In this document: positions 1-9,093 of the stretch, one piece after another
How positions within the stretch are numbered: the stretch's first letter is position 1
How the letters are laid out: each line of letters starts with the position of its first letter
Source of the DNA: Cloacibacillus porcorum
GTDB lineage: Bacteria > Synergistota > Synergistia > Synergistales > Synergistaceae
Direction of reading: 5' to 3'
Length of the DNA stretch: 64,000 bases
NCBI RefSeq assembly: GCF_001701045.1
Contig: NZ_CP016757.1
Span: 1,729,501-1,793,500, forward strand
Notes under the pieces: model-generated
The model's input: the letters and a program-made list of their open reading frames with translations, nothing else
Told to the model about the DNA's origin: nothing
The model's database searches: none
Made by a program: the position numbers and the translations under genes

Positions 1-24
1 ACGGAAGAGAAATGGTCGGTTTAT

Positions 25-1280
25 TTATTCTACGATCACAGTCCCAGCTTTTAAGCTCTTGAATGGGCGTTTGGTTACCGGGTCGACGCCGCGAATTTCC
101 ACATTGACGTTGTAGGCTCCAGTGTTGCCGGTATCATCCATCGATAACGAACAGTCTCCGTCTACGCCGGAGAAATCTGACGTTAACGTGAGATGCTTTA
201 ACGGGAGGATGTCGATACTCTCATCTTGGAGTTTCCGAGCCCTCAGTTTTTTCAGGAGTGTGTATTGATTGTTTTCCGCATCGTTATCTAATTGAACACT
301 GTTGAGTTCTCCTGCGAAACGGTCCAAGACCTCGTCTATATTATAATCAGGTCGTGAGATGTTCGCCTTAACCGATAACTCATCGATTTGCCTGTCATCG
401 CGCGAGGCGATTTTGATGTCAAAGCGTTCGCCGTTTTTTATATTTGCAGGCAGCAGCAGATCTGTTTTTATGGAGGTATGGAACTCAAAACCGCCCGCGG
501 TGCCACCGATAGCTTCTCGCGTAGAATATTGGATTAGAAGTTTCCAGTCTCCGGGTTGGACATTGTGCAGGTTGTAGATACAGTAGCCGTCTTCAGCAAT
601 GTCGGGCCTGACGGAACTAGGCTTTCCTGAAGGTTCTATAAGGGTGACGTTGATATTTTCGGCGCTGGGGTCCCCAGGCGTGTATTTATATTTTTTGTCT
701 GACCAAACGATGCTGAGCTGAGCATCATTATCATCTTCAGTGATGCCAAAAGGTTCAAGAATGTAGTCGCTTCCGGCATTATATTTTTTAAGGCTGTTCA
801 TGGTCAGATTAATGTCTGATGAATCAGATAAAATTTGGTTAAAAATCAACATCATTTCATAGGCGTTAGGCGAATTATAGAAACGGCTTTTGGGATTTTT
901 CTTTACCATTTCATTAAAATACCGCATATCCAAAATTCCCAGCCCCGCAATGTATATCGGAGGCTCGTTTTCCAGGACTAAATGCGGATCAGGCCCAGTG
1001 TTATATTGTGTGTGTTTAATTTTTCTATCAGCTGCACCGCTGCTTCCGTCTCTTTCAGGCCAGGGGTAACGGTCACGATGTCCGGATCGCTGCCGGAAGG
1101 ATAGACCCACCATGCATTGTCGCTGAAAGCATTGGCACCAAACTGGTCGCCAACTCTCGCGCAGCGCACGAATGCTTTTGAATCGATCTTTACCATTGGC
1201 AGGACCCTGTCCATAGACCCAGATAGGTCCATCATCATGACAAAGCCCAGTTTCTGATCGTCTGTAAGTTCGTTGTTCAT
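25..1280 (-). pseudogene. von Willebrand factor A domain protein, broken by an internal deletion and frameshift
   Basis: The start ATG at 1280 has a good ribosome site (AAGGAGAA). The first ~90 codons give a vWA N-terminus with the MIDAS core DLSGS at residues 18-22, but this frame stops at 978-980. A second frame, open across ~1005 down to 25, continues with a vWA-like tail (YNTGPDP, then PPIYIAGLG) and about 300 further residues with beta-rich repeats. The two halves do not join in frame, and the segment that should carry the MIDAS Thr and Asp is missing, so part of the domain has been lost. The gene sits 14 bp after the C25 peptidase on the same strand, probably one operon. Its base composition is AT-richer than the housekeeping genes, which suggests transfer. 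vWA domains bind metal-dependent protein partners; the partner is unknown. A sequencing error could explain the frame change but not the missing segment. Confidence 0.7.
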
Positions 1281-1294
1281 GATCGTTCTCCTTT

Positions 1295-2983
1295 TTATTT
1301 GTCAGGTTTGCCATCCATATAATCCGCGCTGGGGTCTCCCAACAACAGGTATTCAAGTATATTCGTAATGGTGTGACGGTCTGGCTTGTTGCGGTACAAT
1401 TCCAAAGTCGCCCACACAAATATGTCTCCAATTTTGGTTATCTTTTTTTGATGAATCCCCTCCCACAGATATTTGTCAAAAACATGATTTACTGTAGTAT
1501 ACGACGGAGCTGAGGCTCCCAAAAAACTGATAGCCTTCAGCTGTTTTATCCATTCCACTCCGAAGCTGCCGGATTTGTGGATACTACAGTTATTGCAGGC
1601 GATACTCAACACGTGGGGCGTATTTCTTTTGACATCAAGCGTTGGGATATCTTTGACTGAAAGGCCGTTACCCGACTGCCATCTGTCGTAGTCTCCGTGC
1701 CCGCGGTAATTTATAAAACCTACGGCGTTGTTTATTTCTTTGATCAGAGTTTCTTTTGAACATTGCCCGTCATAGCATTCCGTTACGGAAAAGTCTCCGG
1801 TGAGCGTTGATTTTATGTCGCGCTTGCATTGTTCATATCCGTGTGATGGGTCGTTATATGAAGTGAATACGGCATTTTTTCGTTTATCGTTGTAAAAACG
1901 GTTGTAATACGAAGCGTAATCTGCCACTTTATTCATTTCTTCAACCGATGATACAGGCAATCTGCCCAAGGCAAATAGAGGGATCGGTTTTGCCGGGTCG
2001 TTTGAACAGTAGTAATTATCATTGGGGAAAAGATCATCACCATTCGGATCTCCGTTGTCATCCACCATCTTACTGGGGATTATATCGATTCCCCCACCCA
2101 AAATAACGTAACTAAGAGGTCTTTTTGCGTGCTCGGCCAGCAGGAATTTGTGTATTTTTTCCACTGAATCATTTCCATTATAGGAATCCTTGATTTTTTC
2201 AATATAAACGACCTCCACGTCGTAAAGAAAGTTTTTTACCCCTTCCAATATTCGCAGGGAATATGCGAGCTTTTCACTTGTTACAATGATCATTCTCGGT
2301 TTTGAGTCGCTTGGATTTTTTGCGTCGTCCTGCTGATATCCCAATAATTGGGAGTAGTAGTGAGTATTATCGATCATATTCAGGTTAGCCTTGGCGGAAA
2401 TATCGTATGCAGACTTAACAATGGTGTAATTGACCGTGACGACAATTTTTCGCAGCGCTGTCAATTTTCTGCTGCGTGGGTAATATTGGAAGGGGCATAC
2501 AGCAAGATGTACGCAGCGTACGCCTAAAATGTCGGTTGTTTCTATATATTTAACCGGTGTCTGCGGATATTGTTCATCCACCCCATAAACATCGGAGTTT
2601 TTGTCGAAAATCAACTCTTCCGTCTCAAGTACGTCTCGTGGTACAGGAAGTAAGTCGTATTCTTCCGGCAGTTCTTCTGGACAGAGATTTTCAACCGAAA
2701 GGGAACTGTATTCCGCGTTAGCGGGGATGACGACGAACAATCCTTCTCTGGCAAGCATAGGTGAACCAGGCTCATCCGTAAATCCGGCCTGAGGTATATC
2801 CAACAGCATATAGCCTTCATTTTCAAATGGGTTTTCCTGCTGCCAAAAACCATTTAATCGATAGCAGACACGAATACTCCCCTCTCCTCTTATGTCCATT
2901 TGTTTTGTTTCCAAGACCTTTTTTTCGGCTGGCTGGGGAGAACTATCATGGTGAGTTAAATTTTTCCATATTCTTGTCGGCAT
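1295..2983 (-). CDS. Gingipain-like cysteine peptidase (family C25), no signal peptide
   Basis: 562 aa, ATG at 2983 preceded by AAAGGAGA. Residues ~60-190 resemble a C25 propeptide. From ~230 there is a caspase-fold peptidase domain: MIIVTSEK, then GGGIDIIPS, the catalytic His in NYRGHGD (His429) and the catalytic Cys in SIACNNC (Cys463, or Cys466). Family knowledge: C25 peptidases are clan CD enzymes that cleave after Arg or Lys and are normally secreted. No signal peptide or C-terminal sorting domain is seen, so this copy may act inside the cell or be exported another way. It lies directly upstream of the broken vWA gene, and the pair may form a peptidase/adaptor module. It is AT-richer than its neighbours, consistent with transfer. 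Confidence 0.75.
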   Translation of the reverse strand: MPTRIWKNLTHHDSSPQPAEKKVLETKQMDIRGEGSIRVCYRLNGFWQQENPFENEGYMLLDIPQAGFTDEPGSPMLAREGLFVVIPANAEYSSLSVENLCPEELPEEYDLLPVPRDVLETEELIFDKNSDVYGVDEQYPQTPVKYIETTDILGVRCVHLAVCPFQYYPRSRKLTALRKIVVTVNYTIVKSAYDISAKANLNMIDNTHYYSQLLGYQQDDAKNPSDSKPRMIIVTSEKLAYSLRILEGVKNFLYDVEVVYIEKIKDSYNGNDSVEKIHKFLLAEHAKRPLSYVILGGGIDIIPSKMVDDNGDPNGDDLFPNDNYYCSNDPAKPIPLFALGRLPVSSVEEMNKVADYASYYNRFYNDKRKNAVFTSYNDPSHGYEQCKRDIKSTLTGDFSVTECYDGQCSKETLIKEINNAVGFINYRGHGDYDRWQSGNGLSVKDIPTLDVKRNTPHVLSIACNNCSIHKSGSFGVEWIKQLKAISFLGASAPSYTTVNHVFDKYLWEGIHQKKITKIGDIFVWATLELYRNKPDRHTITNILEYLLLGDPSADYMDGKPDK

Positions 2984-3371
2984 AATTTTTCTCCTTTGTT
3001 TTAGTTAGTATTTACTGCTATTTACGTATTTTTACTAAAAATAACTATTTAACCGTAAGATATATTAATATATAACAAAATAAGGCCATTCTCGTGGATA
3101 TTGCTCTAAACACATAAATATTTTGAATAATATGAAAAATAAAAATCTATCTGTAGTATAACAAAAAAAACGCAGAATTCAATGTTAAATTAAATGGCTG
3201 TTAATATTATTTTATTGTTCGGCAATAAGGTCGCCCATTAATCGTTAAAGGAAAATAAGCACAAAAGGGAGGCGGCGGGATGTATCATGGTGCAGTATGG
3301 CGCCTTCTCTCAAAAGTTCGCTTCAGAACTACTGCTAAGAGATGACGACATTTTCTCAGAACGATTTACCC

Positions 3372-3479
3372 ATGATTAAAGAAAATAACACACATCGCAT
3401 TGCGATGACTGTCGTTGTTTTTCTTATGATCGCAGCCGTATTGACCGTTGGTGCCATTAGAGAAGAGACCAATATTTAG
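3372..3479 (+). pseudogene. Short membrane-protein remnant (35 codons)
   Basis: An ATG at 3372 opens 35 codons with a basic start and one hydrophobic helix (VVVFLMIAAVLTVGAI), ending in TAG at 3477. It resembles the first transmembrane helix of chemotaxis receptors or similar sensors, but it stops right before the 24-bp inverted repeat at 3493. No convincing ribosome site precedes it. It is best read as the 5' scrap of a larger membrane gene cut by rearrangement; a genuine small membrane protein cannot be excluded. Confidence 0.3.
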
Positions 3480-3492
3480 CTGATTGCCACCA

Positions 3493-3543
3493 ATCTTTGC
3501 CTAGATGAGCGTATTGGTTCAATACGCTCATCTAGGCAAAGAT
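3493..3543. repeat. Perfect 24-bp inverted repeat with 3-nt spacer
   Basis: Positions 3493-3516 are exactly the reverse complement of 3520-3543, separated by GTT. Neither strand has a T run after it, so it is not a standard intrinsic terminator. It follows the truncated membrane ORF directly. Possible readings: a cruciform-forming recombination site, an inverted duplication formed during a rearrangement, or an assembly fold-back. Confidence 0.9.
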
Positions 3544-3664
3544 CTAGTGCTTGGTTTTATGAGACCTACGCGGGAACGACCGATTTTGTGATTATCTTCT
3601 GAACGAAGTCGGGCTGCCGCCAACAGATTATATGTGTGTGGCGGTAGCCTCAAAACGCCGGACA

Positions 3665-5326
3665 TCAAAACAATTGTTCCCCGCCGCTGTTTTCCAGCAG
3701 CGCCTTTGCGTGTTCCAAGGCCTCGTAGGAGCTTTCGTCGCCGGAGAGCATTCTTGCGATTTCACGTTCGCGCGCCTCTCCAGCGACCTCCGTTATTTCG
3801 GTGTTTTCTCCCTCTCTTTTGACGACGAAGTGCTGATCGGCCATCGCGGCGATGGTCGCCTGGTGGGTTATCAGTATCGTGCGGCAGCGGCGTGAGAGCT
3901 GGCGCAGTTTGCAGCCGGCGAAGAGCGCGGTTTTGCCGCCGAGCCCCGCCTCGACTTCGTCGAATACCAATGTTCCGGGCAGTTTGTCGTCGCCTACTGA
4001 GAGCTGTAACGCGATAAGTATGCGCGACAATTCGCCGCCGGAGGCGTTTTTGCCTACGGGCAGCGGTTTTTGGTCCGGCAGCGCGAGGGTGAAGATGGCG
4101 TTTTCCGCGCCCGTTGAGCGCACGCGGTCGAGCGGTTCGATCTCGATGTTGAAGGCCGCGTATTCCATGCCAAGTCCGCCCAGGTGTTCGTTTACCTTCG
4201 CGGCAAGCGCTTGGGCCGATGCTTTGCGGAGCGCCCGTACTTCGATGGCAAGGCGCGAGGTCTCGCGGCGCAGGGCGAGGGCCCTTTTTTCAAGATCTTC
4301 GAGCTCTTTGTGGCTCTCTTTGAGCCATTCCAGCTCTTTTTCCGCCTCCGCCGCGTATGCGAGCAGCGCGGCGGCGCTCTGTATGTTGAGGGTGCGCTTC
4401 ATTTTGCGCAGCATGCCGAGTTTTTTTTCAAGGCGCTCTTTGGCCTCTTCGTTGTCTTCCGCGGAGGCTGCGCCGCGGCAGGCCTCGGAGATGAGGTTTG
4501 AGAGCTCCTGTGCGCCGCTGAGGGTCTTTTCTATCGCCTCGTGCCAGCGTTTGTCATCTCCCGAGGCGTATCCGTAGAGGTCTTTGGCGATTTTTTCAAG
4601 CTGGTCCAGCAGGCCGCCCTCGGCGTTGTTCATTTTTTCCGCGATGAGCCGCAGTGAACGCCGGACCGCCTCGCCGCGCTCCATTTCGCGCAGCTCTTTT
4701 TCCCACTCCGCCTCGCTGTCGGCCTTCAGTTCGAGGGCCTTTATCTGCCGGAGGACGGAGGGGGCGTCGTCAAAGCGGTTTTCGCTCTCTTTGCGTCTTT
4801 TTTTGAGTGCGAATATCTCTTTTTCCGTCGCGAGCGCCGAGGTAAAGGCGATCTCAAGCTCCGCCAGCGCCCTTTTAAGCTCTTCCCCGCCGCATGAGTC
4901 GACGAGTTCCAGCTGTTTTAGGGGGTCCAGCAGGCCGAGCTGGGCGAACTGGCTCTGGATGACGACGTTCGTCTCCATCGCGTGAGCCAGGATGGTGAGC
5001 GGCACCGTCTGTTCCTGAAGCGAGGCCCTGCCCTTGCCGCTTCTCGCGAATGTCCGCCGCGCGATGAGCATTTTGTCCTGCGGCTGGCATTTTTCGGATA
5101 TTCCCGGTATCGGTTCGGAGGTCATGACCGCCCGTACCTCGCAGGCCTCTTCGAGGGTGTGGATGTGATTCAGCTGCGCGCGGCGGCCGGCGATGAATTC
5201 CAGCGCGCGCACGAGGCTGCTCTTTCCCGCGCCGCTCTCGCCGGTGATGACGATGAAGTTGCCGCCGAAGCTGAGCGAGGTCTCCCTGATGCCGCCTACT
5301 CCGTGAATCTCAAGCTCTTCTATCAA
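3665..5326 (-). CDS. recN: DNA repair protein RecN
   Basis: 553 aa SMC-like ATPase of double-strand-break repair. Walker A GESGAGKS at 29-36, long coiled-coil arms (roughly 150-380), ABC signature region NASGGELSR from 427, and Walker B TLVFDE near 452 followed by AGLGG. Length fits RecN. The start is TTG at 5326, supported by GGAGG lying in the last codons of nadK, whose stop is only two bases upstream, so translation is probably coupled. It is the last gene of the run xseB-ispA-dxs-tlyA-nadK-recN, an order common in bacteria (nadK next to recN and tlyA). Confidence 0.95.
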   Translation of the reverse strand: MIEELEIHGVGGIRETSLSFGGNFIVITGESGAGKSSLVRALEFIAGRRAQLNHIHTLEEACEVRAVMTSEPIPGISEKCQPQDKMLIARRTFARSGKGRASLQEQTVPLTILAHAMETNVVIQSQFAQLGLLDPLKQLELVDSCGGEELKRALAELEIAFTSALATEKEIFALKKRRKESENRFDDAPSVLRQIKALELKADSEAEWEKELREMERGEAVRRSLRLIAEKMNNAEGGLLDQLEKIAKDLYGYASGDDKRWHEAIEKTLSGAQELSNLISEACRGAASAEDNEEAKERLEKKLGMLRKMKRTLNIQSAAALLAYAAEAEKELEWLKESHKELEDLEKRALALRRETSRLAIEVRALRKASAQALAAKVNEHLGGLGMEYAAFNIEIEPLDRVRSTGAENAIFTLALPDQKPLPVGKNASGGELSRILIALQLSVGDDKLPGTLVFDEVEAGLGGKTALFAGCKLRQLSRRCRTILITHQATIAAMADQHFVVKREGENTEITEVAGEAREREIARMLSGDESSYEALEHAKALLENSGGEQLF

Positions 5327-5328
5327 GC

Positions 5329-6216
5329 TCAGTCGCCTCCGTCTCTGATGCCGTTGAAGCCCCAGCGCAGTTTTTCCCTAAGCAGGTCGTAGTAGCTGCG
5401 TCCGTTGAGCTGGATGGTATGGACGTATATTTCGTTGTCGAGCATCACATGCAGTTCGTCGCCGGGCAGCAGTTCGTAGCCGAGCTGGCCGTCCTGCGTC
5501 AGCATCAGGCTGCGCGTGTCCCCTTTTGGGATGACGATGATGTTGTCGGTATCGCTGAGTATCACGGGCCGGGCGTAGAGGGTATGGGCGCAGATAGGCG
5601 CCATTATCATGCAGGGGACGTGCGGCGGCACTATCGGCCCTCCCGCCGAGAGCGCGTAGGCCGTGGAGCCCGTCGGCGTCGAGAGTATGAGGCCGTCGGC
5701 GAGGAAGAGGCTCAGTATCTCTTTTCCCACCTTCACCTCAAGGTCGATGACGCGCGCGAGGCTGCCCTTGGAGATTACGAGGTCGTTGAGGGCGTGCAGT
5801 TCGTGTACGAGCCGTCCGCCGCGCCAGACCTGCCCCTTGAGGAGCCGCCGGAGTTGGAGGGTATATTGCCCGTCGATGATGGCTTTTATATCTTTCTCCG
5901 CCGAGTCGGGGTTTCCGATCGCGAGGAAGCCGAGGCGTCCGAGGTTTATCCCGTAGAGCGGCACATCGACGCCGAAGGTGTAGCGAGCGGCGCGCAGAAA
6001 GGTCCCGTCCCCGCCGAGGATGACGGCGAAGGATGCCTCCTGCCGCCAGACGTCGTCCGCAACGCCGGGAAGGGCGATCGCGGAGGCCTCGTGCGGCGGG
6101 AGCAGGAAGTTTATGCCGTTTTCTTTGCTCCAGCGCCAAAGCCGCCAGGCCATCTCAATAGCGTCCGGCTTTTGGGTGTTGAAGAGCAGCCCGATTTTTT
6201 TAGTTATTTTTTCCAT
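5329..6216 (-). CDS. nadK: NAD kinase
   Basis: About 295 aa cytoplasmic enzyme making NADP from NAD and ATP. The diagnostic GGDGT motif is at about residues 68-72, followed by the NDLVISKG region and the TPTGSTAYALSAGGP stretch that binds NAD. The ATG at 6216 has GAGG eight bases upstream; a GTG at 6225 in the same frame is an alternative start adding three residues. It begins just after the tlyA stop and ends two bases before recN, so the genes are likely cotranscribed. Confidence 0.95.
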   Translation of the reverse strand: MEKITKKIGLLFNTQKPDAIEMAWRLWRWSKENGINFLLPPHEASAIALPGVADDVWRQEASFAVILGGDGTFLRAARYTFGVDVPLYGINLGRLGFLAIGNPDSAEKDIKAIIDGQYTLQLRRLLKGQVWRGGRLVHELHALNDLVISKGSLARVIDLEVKVGKEILSLFLADGLILSTPTGSTAYALSAGGPIVPPHVPCMIMAPICAHTLYARPVILSDTDNIIVIPKGDTRSLMLTQDGQLGYELLPGDELHVMLDNEIYVHTIQLNGRSYYDLLREKLRWGFNGIRDGGD

Positions 6217-6227
6217 GTGATACACCT

Positions 6228-7052
6228 CTACCTCGGATGAGCGCTGGTATTCTTGTGCGCCTCCTCAACGATTTTATCAAAATCCGGCCTTTTTGCGCCG
6301 TTTCCCGCCCTTTTGTGTTTCAGCAGGAAGAGGAATTCTATGTTGCCTTCGGGGCCGCGTATCGGCGAATAGTCGGCGGCCTCGAGCGAGAGGCCTGTCT
6401 CTTTGTCGATAAAGTCCGCCACTTCTTCAAGTATCTGCCGGTGGAGGGCGGGATCGGTGACGACGCCCTTCCCCACCCGCTCGCGCCCCGCCTCGAACTG
6501 CGGCTTGACGAGGACCGCCATGAGTCCGTCGTCTTTCAGCAGCTCTTCCATTTTGGGAAGCAGCAGGGTGATCGAGATGAAGGAGGCGTCGGAGACGATG
6601 ATGTCGGCCCGCTCGTTCTCTATCATCTCAACGGTGAGGTTTCTCGCGTTCGTCCGTTCGAGCACGAGAACGCGCGGATCGCTGCGGAGCTTCCAGGCGA
6701 GCTGTCCATAGCCGACGTCCACCGCGCAGACCCTTGCCGCGCCGTTTGCCAGCAGCACGTCGGTAAAGCCGCCCGTAGAGGCGCCGATATCGACGCAGCG
6801 CCGGCCCTCCGCCTCGATGGCGAAGCTCTCAATGGCTTTAAGCAGTTTATAGGCGCCGCGGCTCACCCACTCTTTTTCAGGGGCGTCCAGCTTGACGTTG
6901 GCGTCGGGCTGGACCATGGAGGCCGCCTTCGTGACGGTGACGCCGTTCACGCTGACGCGCCCCTCTTCGATGTAGTTCTGCGCCGCGGTGCGCGAGGCGG
7001 CCAGCTTCCTGTCGGTGATGAATTTATCGAGCCGTATCAGTTTTTGTTTCAT
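6228..7052 (-). CDS. tlyA: TlyA family rRNA (cytidine-2'-O)-methyltransferase
   Basis: 274 aa with an N-terminal S4 RNA-binding domain (about 3-60, RLDKFITDRKLAASR) and an FtsJ-like methyltransferase domain with SAM motif VDIGASTGGFTD near residue 85 and a later LVKPQFE stretch. TlyA proteins 2'-O-methylate rRNA; which rRNA site is used cannot be read here. The start is ATG 7052, whose ATGA overlaps the dxs stop codon by four bases; a longer reading to 7106 would run into dxs and lacks support. Confidence 0.92.
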   Translation of the reverse strand: MKQKLIRLDKFITDRKLAASRTAAQNYIEEGRVSVNGVTVTKAASMVQPDANVKLDAPEKEWVSRGAYKLLKAIESFAIEAEGRRCVDIGASTGGFTDVLLANGAARVCAVDVGYGQLAWKLRSDPRVLVLERTNARNLTVEMIENERADIIVSDASFISITLLLPKMEELLKDDGLMAVLVKPQFEAGRERVGKGVVTDPALHRQILEEVADFIDKETGLSLEAADYSPIRGPEGNIEFLFLLKHKRAGNGAKRPDFDKIVEEAHKNTSAHPR

Positions 7053-8917
7053 TTCGTCAGGCAGAGCCGCGCAATGTTTTCCACCGTGAGGCCGCATTCC
7101 TCCCACTGTTGCGCCCTGGTGGCGTGTGATATGAAATGGTCAGGCACGCCCGCCGCGGCGGCTCTCACGGCGTATCCTTTGGCGTTTATGTATGACGCCA
7201 CCGCCTCGCCTGCGCCGCCCGTGAGGGTGTTTTCCTCCGCGGTGACGATTACCTTATGCGTCGTCAGGAGGGCGTCGAGCCCCTCGTAATCAAGCGGCTT
7301 GATAAAGCGGAGGTCGGCCACGGTGGGACGTCTGCCGCTGATCTTTTCGATCTCATCGGCGCTCTTCAGCATCAGCTCCACGGTGCTCCCGATGCCGATA
7401 AGGCAGATCTCTTCGCCGCCGCTTATCACTTCCAGCCTGCCCCACGGCGCGGGCCTGCGCTCCCTTCCGGGCGCGGCAATAGCTTTTACGGCTTTGCCGC
7501 GCGGGTAGCGCACGGCCATCGGCAGCGACCTCTTTTTCCATTCACGGACGAAGAATTCCAAGTCAACGGCGTCGCGCGGCGCGGCGACCGTCATCTCCGG
7601 TATGGCGCGCAGCCAGGCGACGTCGAGTATCCCGTGGTGCGTTTCGCCGTCCTCGCCGACAAGTCCGGCGCGGTCGATCCCCAGCAGTACGGGCAGTTTT
7701 GGCAGGCATATATCGTGCATCACCTGGTCTGCGGCGCGCTGTAGGAAGGTGGAATAGATACATACGACGGGCCGCATTCCCGCCGCCGCGAGACCGGCCG
7801 CATAGATGAGCATATGCTCCTCGGCGATGCCGGTGTCGCAGAAACGCTGCGGGTAGGCTTTGGCGAAGTTTTCCAGTTTGGTTCCGTCCTTCATCGCCGC
7901 CGTGCAGACGGTGACGCGCGGGTCCTCATGGGCCAGCTCGCAGAGCACCTCGGCCATAACGCCGCTCCAGCTCTCGCCGCAGCCCGAAGAGGCATGCGAC
8001 GCGGCGTCGATCTTCGTCTTGGGGCCGATGCCGTGGAAGAAGGAGGGATAGGCCTCCGTCTGCGGGCAGCCCTTACCCTTTTCGGTCATCACGTGGATCA
8101 GCAGCGATTCGTCGTAGTGGCGCGCGAGGCGGAATACCTCCTCCATTTCGGTGAGGTTGTGGCCGTTGAAGGGGCCCCAGTAGCTTATGTTGAGCTCTTC
8201 AAAGACGTTTGTCGGCAGCAGCAGCGACTTGAGTTTCATCTTTATGCGTGAGAGCGAGGAGTTGATGTTTTCCCCGTTCTTCATGTTTGTGCACTGGCTC
8301 TTTATGTAGTCTTTAAGTTTTTTGTAGGTCGGGTTGACGGCGAGCTTCGCGAGGTGCGAGGCCATGCCGCCGACGCGCGGGTTTATCGACATTTTGTTGT
8401 CGTTAAGAATGATGATGACTTTGGATTTAAGGCTTGCGAGGCAGTTCAGCGCCTCGAAGGAGACGCCGTTGAGGAGCGCGCCGTCGCCGATCACCGCTAC
8501 GACCTCGTGCTCCTCGCGGCGAAGGTCGCGGGCTTTGGCGTAGCCCATCGCCGCGGAGATCGAGGTGCTGCTGTGGCCGGTGGTAAAAAAGTCGTAGGGG
8601 CTCTCGTCCATGCGCGGAAAACCGGCGATGCCCCCCTTCCTCCGCAAAGTCTCAAAGCGGCTGCGGCGCTTCGTGAGCAGTTTATAGGCGTAGCTCTGGT
8701 GCCCGACGTCGAAGATTATTTTGTCCACGTCGGGGTTGAATACGCGCAGCAGCGCCACCGTTAGCTCAACCGTGCCGAGCGACGAGCTGAGATGCCCGCC
8801 GTTTTCAAGGGTCACGTCAATTATATTTTTCCTGAGCTCCGCGCACAGTTTTTTAAGTTCAGCTTCGCTCAGCCCGTACAGGCCTCTGAAATCATCAACG
8901 GATTCTAAAAGGCTCAT
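7049..8917 (-). CDS. dxs: 1-deoxy-D-xylulose-5-phosphate synthase
   Basis: 622 aa thiamine-diphosphate enzyme condensing pyruvate and glyceraldehyde 3-phosphate, first step of the non-mevalonate isoprenoid route. Seen: VGHQSYAYK near 71, the ThDP-binding GDGALLNG at 144-151 with LNDN near 171, and the transketolase-type AEEHMLIYAAG around the catalytic Glu. Full length for the family. The site AAGGTGG precedes the ATG. Downstream tlyA overlaps by four bases. dxr, ispG, ispA and uppS of the same pathway are also in this window. Confidence 0.96.
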   Translation of the reverse strand: MSLLESVDDFRGLYGLSEAELKKLCAELRKNIIDVTLENGGHLSSSLGTVELTVALLRVFNPDVDKIIFDVGHQSYAYKLLTKRRSRFETLRRKGGIAGFPRMDESPYDFFTTGHSSTSISAAMGYAKARDLRREEHEVVAVIGDGALLNGVSFEALNCLASLKSKVIIILNDNKMSINPRVGGMASHLAKLAVNPTYKKLKDYIKSQCTNMKNGENINSSLSRIKMKLKSLLLPTNVFEELNISYWGPFNGHNLTEMEEVFRLARHYDESLLIHVMTEKGKGCPQTEAYPSFFHGIGPKTKIDAASHASSGCGESWSGVMAEVLCELAHEDPRVTVCTAAMKDGTKLENFAKAYPQRFCDTGIAEEHMLIYAAGLAAAGMRPVVCIYSTFLQRAADQVMHDICLPKLPVLLGIDRAGLVGEDGETHHGILDVAWLRAIPEMTVAAPRDAVDLEFFVREWKKRSLPMAVRYPRGKAVKAIAAPGRERRPAPWGRLEVISGGEEICLIGIGSTVELMLKSADEIEKISGRRPTVADLRFIKPLDYEGLDALLTTHKVIVTAEENTLTGGAGEAVASYINAKGYAVRAAAAGVPDHFISHATRAQQWEECGLTVENIARLCLTK

Positions 8918-9093
8918 TTTGATTCCACCTTGACGTAATTTTTATTTTAGCCCCGCAAACCGGCGGCCAAGATCGCTGTCGTTCCGCGCAGTTTGGCCGT
9001 TTTGCCCATTCGGCGGCGGCCTTTGACAAAGAGACCGGCATCCGCGGGCAGAGCTTCCGCCTGAGTCCGAGGGCCTATATGACGGACGGCCTT
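8918..9093. other. Gap between ispA and dxs, content unclear
   Basis: This 176-bp GC-rich space breaks an otherwise tightly packed operon. One plus-strand frame stays open through it (with SAAAFDKETG-like content) but has no start signal and runs antisense into ispA. I see no hairpin-T-run terminator or clear promoter. Confidence 0.3.

Larger units (their letters stand above)
3000..3664. other. AT-rich intergenic stretch with gene debris
   Basis: Between the C25 gene and recN, 3000-3280 is strikingly AT-rich compared with the window. From about 3280 the composition returns to mixed, and short open stretches with membrane-like content appear (see 3372-3479), followed by a perfect long inverted repeat (3493-3543). 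On the minus strand just past recN there is a possible weak hairpin (3612-3649, GGCT-CCGCCA pairing TGGCGG-AGCC) without a clear T run. I see no intact gene; this looks like the scar of a rearrangement or a decayed insertion. Confidence 0.5.

Noticed and set aside
25-1431. Single 468-codon frame covering the vWA locus
   Set aside because: Its first ~140 codons are an out-of-frame reading of the C25 end and the vWA N-terminus; only the part below about 1005 is genuine coding sequence.
3493-3543. The 24-bp inverted repeat as an intrinsic terminator
   Set aside because: No T run follows on either strand and the 3-nt loop with a 24-bp AT/GC-mixed stem is atypical.
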